A stretch of 64,000 nucleotides of DNA from Cellulomonas sp. APG4 (lineage in GTDB: Bacteria; Actinomycetota; Actinomycetes; Actinomycetales; Cellulomonadaceae): NCBI RefSeq assembly GCF_009996735.1, contig NZ_JAACYI010000002.1, positions 1 through 64,000 on the forward strand. The letters are read 5' to 3'. Position numbers and translations under genes: made by a program. Every line of letters begins with the position of its first letter. The stretch's first letter is position 1. Of the stretch, positions 61,063 to 64,000 are shown piece after piece. The notes below the pieces were generated by a model that was not told where the DNA came from, did no database searches, and saw only the letters and a program-made list of their open reading frames with translations.

Positions 61063-61670
61063 TCCTTGACCGTGGGCGCGACCACGGCACGATCGCCCGT
61101 GGCGAGCCGTGACTGGCGGCGCCTCGCGATGAGGTCCTCGAGGTGGCGTGCGGTACCGCGCCGGGCCTGCCCGGTCGTCGGCTCGGCGACGAGCCTGCGG
61201 TGCAGCGCCGCCGTCGTCGAGACCCGGTGGGAGGCCGCCGGGGTGAAGCCGAGCTGCACGAAGAACCGCTGCATCCCGCGCGCGCCCGGGATGGGTGAGG
61301 CGTAGACGTGCCCCGCTCCGGCCGCCTCGGCGGCCACCGTGGCACCGAGCATCAGCGCGTGCCCCACGCCTCTGCGTCGGTGCACCGGGTCCACGTACAC
61401 GGCCTCGACGGCGAGGCTCACCTCGTCCGTGAACGGGTTCGGCCCGAGCACCCGGCCGAGCAGGAGGCCGACGACGTCGCCCTCTGCGCGCGCGACGAGC
61501 ACGGTCCCCCCGGGCGCCGCCGTGAGGGCACCGAGCTGCTGTGCGAGCGTCCCGGCGTCGTCGGTGCACACCTGCGAGCCGACCGCCGACTCGGCCCGCG
61601 CGCCGAGGCAGAGGCGGACGAGCGCGTCCATGTCCGCGGGAGCGGCTGCGGTGACCTCGATGGGACGCAC
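60975..61670 (-). CDS. GNAT-family N-acetyltransferase
   Basis: The 231-aa protein has the acetyl-CoA loop in VDPVHRRRGVGHALM at about residue 98 and the surrounding GNAT strands (TVLVARAEGDVVGLLLGRVL). GTG at 61670 has GAGGAGG 9 nt upstream. The last about 50 residues (after TARHLEDLIARRRQ) are basic and lie over the convergent thioesterase gene, so the C-terminus may be an extension through a lost stop. Acceptor unknown. Confidence 0.85.
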   Translation of the reverse strand: MRPIEVTAAAPADMDALVRLCLGARAESAVGSQVCTDDAGTLAQQLGALTAAPGGTVLVARAEGDVVGLLLGRVLGPNPFTDEVSLAVEAVYVDPVHRRRGVGHALMLGATVAAEAAGAGHVYASPIPGARGMQRFFVQLGFTPAASHRVSTTAALHRRLVAEPTTGQARRGTARHLEDLIARRRQSRLATGDRAVVAPTVKDQGRRASISTHVRRAVQIRREAESSTTIS

Positions 61671-62043
61671 GACGACGGGCCTCCTCGTCCGTGAGCCGTT
61701 CGGAGCGCCGCGGGCGCTGGGGGGCCGAGACGGTTCGATGACGAAAAGATAACGGTGCGGCCCGTCGAGGGAAAGTCCGTGCTCGCCGCCCGCCCAGGTG
61801 CCCGCGTGATGCTGCGCGCACCGGCGAAATCCTGACAAGGTGTGCGTGTCGCGAAACCCGCGCGACACATGGGGTGCCTATCGTCGCCGTCACCTCGGCG
61901 CCGCACCGGCACCGGGAGAGCCCGTGGTGACACCTCGGCGACGTGCGACGGAGCACGTGCCGGAGCTGCCACGGGTACCCGAGAAGCAGGACCGAACGGC
62001 GACACGTCGCGCGACTCGCGCGAGACGGACGGAGGCCCCACAG
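61671..62043. other. Divergent intergenic region with inverted repeat
   Basis: The region between the GNAT gene and the Liv operon holds an AT-richer patch (acgaaaagataacg near 61741-61754) and a perfect 8-bp inverted repeat, gtgtcgcg / cgcgacac at 61846-61853 and 61861-61868, a candidate operator. CTGACA at about 61832 could be a -35 for the rightward operon. The frame is open rightward from 61840 but the composition there is not protein-like. Confidence 0.5.
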
Positions 62044-63498
62044 GTGCGGAACCGACCTGCAGCGATCCCCCGGACGCGCACGAGCGCGTTCCGCCCACCG
62101 CCGCGCCGGGGCCTGCGCGGCCTCGTGCTGGCCGCCGTCGGGCTGCTCACGGTCCTCGTGACGGCGGCCCCCGCGGGCGCGACCACGCAGGAGTGCACGC
62201 CGGGGGCGGAGAACGGCTGCATCGGAGGGACCCTGCGCACGTCGGCGGGTGAGCCCGCGGTCGGCGTGGCCCTCGAGGCGACCGGCCCGGGCGAGACGGC
62301 CGAGACGACGTCGGGCGACGACGGCCGCTGGTCGATCTCCGTGAGCGAGCCGGGCGACTGGACGGTCACGCTCGACGAGGCGACCCTCCCCGACGGAGAG
62401 ACGCTGCGGGACCCGGCCGCCAACCCGCGCACGGTGACGGTGACCCTCGGCTCCACGTCGGCGGCGCTGTTCCCGCTCGGCGAGCCCGCGCCCGCGGCAC
62501 CGGCGGACGAGCCGACGTCGGACGTCGACGCCGGAGGGGACGCCGCACCGGGTGCGGGTGGGGACGAGCCCGGGCTGGACACCGCGGTGCCCGGGAGCGC
62601 GAGCGGGGGCGGCTTCACATGGGCGCGGTTCGCGCAGCAGGCGACGGCCGGCCTCGTCTTCGGGACGCTGCTCGCCCTCGCGTCGGTCGGTCTCTCCCTG
62701 ATCTTCGGCACCACGGGGCTGAGCAACTTCTCGCACGGCGAGCTCGTGACCCTCGGTGGGATCAGCGCGTACGTCTTCACCCAGGTCGTGGGACTCCCGC
62801 TGGTCGTCTCGGCGGTGCTCGCCGTCGTCGTCGGCGGTGCGGCGGGACTGCTCCAGGACGTCGGCATCTGGCGGCCGCTGCGCCGTCGTCGCATCGGCCT
62901 GACGCAGCAGCTCATCGTGACCATCGGCCTCGCGATCACGATGCAGTACCTCTACCAGTTCTTCCTCGGCGGGAACTCGCTGCGGATCGTCCGCACCAAC
63001 CCGTCCACGGTGAACCTCGGGTCCGTGTTCATCACCCAGCAGTCCCTGTGGTCGCTCCTCATCGGCGTGGTCGTGCTGGGCGGCGTCTCGTACTTCCTCA
63101 TCGCGACCCGCACGGGCCGCGCCACGCGCGCGGTCTCGGACAACCCCGCGCTGGCCGCGGCCTCGGGCATCGACGTCGACAGGATCATCCGGCTCGTGTG
63201 GGTCGCGGGAGCCGCGCTCGCGGCGCTCGGCGGCGTGCTCATGGGCCTCTACCTCAACGCGACCGCGTGGAACATGGGCACGACGCTGCTCCTGCTCATG
63301 TTCGCCGCCGTCACGCTCGGGGGCCTCGGGACGGCCTTCGGAGCGCTCGCCGGTTCGATCGTGATCGGCCTCGTCGTCGAGCTCTCGAACCTCGTCATCC
63401 CGTCGGACATGCGTTACGCAGGCGCGCTGGTGATCCTCATCCTCGTGCTGCTGCTGCGCCCCCAAGGCATCCTCGGCCGCGCCGAGCGGGTCGGGTAA
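62044..63498 (+). CDS. livH: Branched-chain amino-acid ABC permease LivH with N-terminal extracellular domain
   Basis: The 484-aa product begins with a basic leader and a signal segment (LRGLVLAAVGLLTVLVTAAP, cleavage likely near residue 46). Residues about 50-142 form a beta-rich domain of carboxypeptidase-regulatory type (GTLRTSAGEPAVGVALEATG, DDGRWSISVSEPGDWTVTL) with Cys51 and Cys59. An acidic linker runs to 190, then the LivH permease (SLIFGTTGLSNFSHGELVTL, FAAVTLGGLGTAFGALAGS). GTG at 62044 has GGAGG 9 nt upstream. Ordinary LivH lacks the first 190 residues. Confidence 0.85.
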   Translation: MRNRPAAIPRTRTSAFRPPPRRGLRGLVLAAVGLLTVLVTAAPAGATTQECTPGAENGCIGGTLRTSAGEPAVGVALEATGPGETAETTSGDDGRWSISVSEPGDWTVTLDEATLPDGETLRDPAANPRTVTVTLGSTSAALFPLGEPAPAAPADEPTSDVDAGGDAAPGAGGDEPGLDTAVPGSASGGGFTWARFAQQATAGLVFGTLLALASVGLSLIFGTTGLSNFSHGELVTLGGISAYVFTQVVGLPLVVSAVLAVVVGGAAGLLQDVGIWRPLRRRRIGLTQQLIVTIGLAITMQYLYQFFLGGNSLRIVRTNPSTVNLGSVFITQQSLWSLLIGVVVLGGVSYFLIATRTGRATRAVSDNPALAAASGIDVDRIIRLVWVAGAALAALGGVLMGLYLNATAWNMGTTLLLLMFAAVTLGGLGTAFGALAGSIVIGLVVELSNLVIPSDMRYAGALVILILVLLLRPQGILGRAERVG

Positions 63499-63508
63499 CG
63501 GAGGAACC

Positions 63509-64000
63509 ATGGACTGGGAACGCATCCTGACCAACGTCGCGGGCGAGGTCTTCGCCCCCACGACGGCCGCCTACGCGCTCGCCGCCATCGGCCTCAACAT
63601 CCACTTCGGGCTCACGGGGCTGCTCAACTTCGGCCAGGCCGGCTTCATGCTCCTGGGCGCCTACGGTTTCGCGATCTCGACGATCGCCGGGTACCCCGTG
63701 TGGGCCGCGGTGCTCGTGGCACTCGCCTGCTCGGCGATCTTCGCGCTCATCCTCGGCATCCCGACGCTCAAGCTGCGCGGCGACTACCTGGCGATCGTGA
63801 CGATCGCGGCCGCCGAGATCGTCCGCATCATCGGTCGTTCGACCGCCCTGACCGACGTCACGGGCGCCTCGTCGGGTCTCCGTGGCGACAGCTACAAGGA
63901 GACCTTCACGGCGCTCTCGCCGTTCGGTGACGGGTCCACGACGCTCGGCCCGTTCACCTACTCCAACAGCTCGTCGAACAGCTGGTGGATCCGCGTGGTC
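63509..64000 (+). CDS. livM: Branched-chain amino-acid ABC permease LivM (partial, runs off the window)
   Basis: ATG at 63509 follows GGAGG with 4-nt spacing, 10 bp after livH. The frame is open to the window edge (164 codons seen). GLTGLLNFGQAGFMLLGAYG and TLKLRGDYLAIVTIAAAEIV are LivM motifs. It should pair with LivH to form the channel; the ATPases livG and livF and a binding protein are expected beyond the edge. Confidence 0.92.
   Translation, partial: MDWERILTNVAGEVFAPTTAAYALAAIGLNIHFGLTGLLNFGQAGFMLLGAYGFAISTIAGYPVWAAVLVALACSAIFALILGIPTLKLRGDYLAIVTIAAAEIVRIIGRSTALTDVTGASSGLRGDSYKETFTALSPFGDGSTTLGPFTYSNSSSNSWWIRVV

Noticed and set aside
61840-62043. LivH starting at 61840 with a longer N-terminus
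   Set aside because: The added 68 residues are Arg/Thr-rich without conservation cues and would put the signal peptide far from the N-terminus; GTG 62044 has a proper ribosome binding site.

Overview
The window is high-GC actinobacterial chromosome, most probably from Micrococcales and close to Cellulomonas and its relatives. The evidence is the overall base composition, frequent GTG starts, and the marker genes rbpA, opcA and whiA together with the uvrC-rapZ-yvcK-whiA-gap-pgk-tpiA-secG gene order. Species cannot be named from the sequence alone.

Bases 1-6474 look like an accessory segment. It holds a broken TIR-domain gene, a translationally coupled pair of unrecognised genes (721-2507), a gene with a TIGR02391/HEPN-like C-terminal domain carrying an RxxxxH motif, and a complete IS21-family element (3770-5916) that has split a 129-codon gene. 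The segment abuts the 3' end of a tRNA-Pro(GGG) gene at 6475-6548, a classic integration site. From 6549 on the content is core chromosome.

Core layout. An antiporter (6730-7974) is followed by a long leftward block (7954-19499): ctaB, xerD, parA, scpA, scpB, rluB, aroH, tyrA, cmk, plsC, der, a membrane protein and a phosphatase. Most genes in this block overlap or are separated by under 60 bp. Divergent from it runs the pentose-phosphate operon tkt-tal-zwf-opcA-pgl plus an O-methyltransferase (19859-27265). Next come leftward rbpA and secG, lower glycolysis (gap, pgk, tpiA) and the whiA-yvcK-rapZ-uvrC cluster (27326-36547).

Bases 36654-51471 hold an OsmC protein, uvrA, a GH15 hydrolase with a metallo-beta-lactamase-fold protein, a kinase/lipoprotein pair, YciI, uvrB, pcp-coaE, rpsA and pfkA. 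A five-component peptide ABC transporter encoded by four genes follows (51588-56953), then a methyltransferase, polA, a thioesterase and a GNAT protein. The start of a branched-chain amino-acid (Liv) transport operon runs off the right edge.

The most interesting signals are four. The first is the candidate island next to tRNA-Pro. The second is the IS21 insertion, whose disrupted host gene can be reconstructed exactly. The third is likely leaderless promoters on uvrA, uvrB and uvrC, with a LexA-type operator in front of uvrA. The fourth is a LivH permease carrying an N-terminal signal peptide and an extracellular beta-rich domain.
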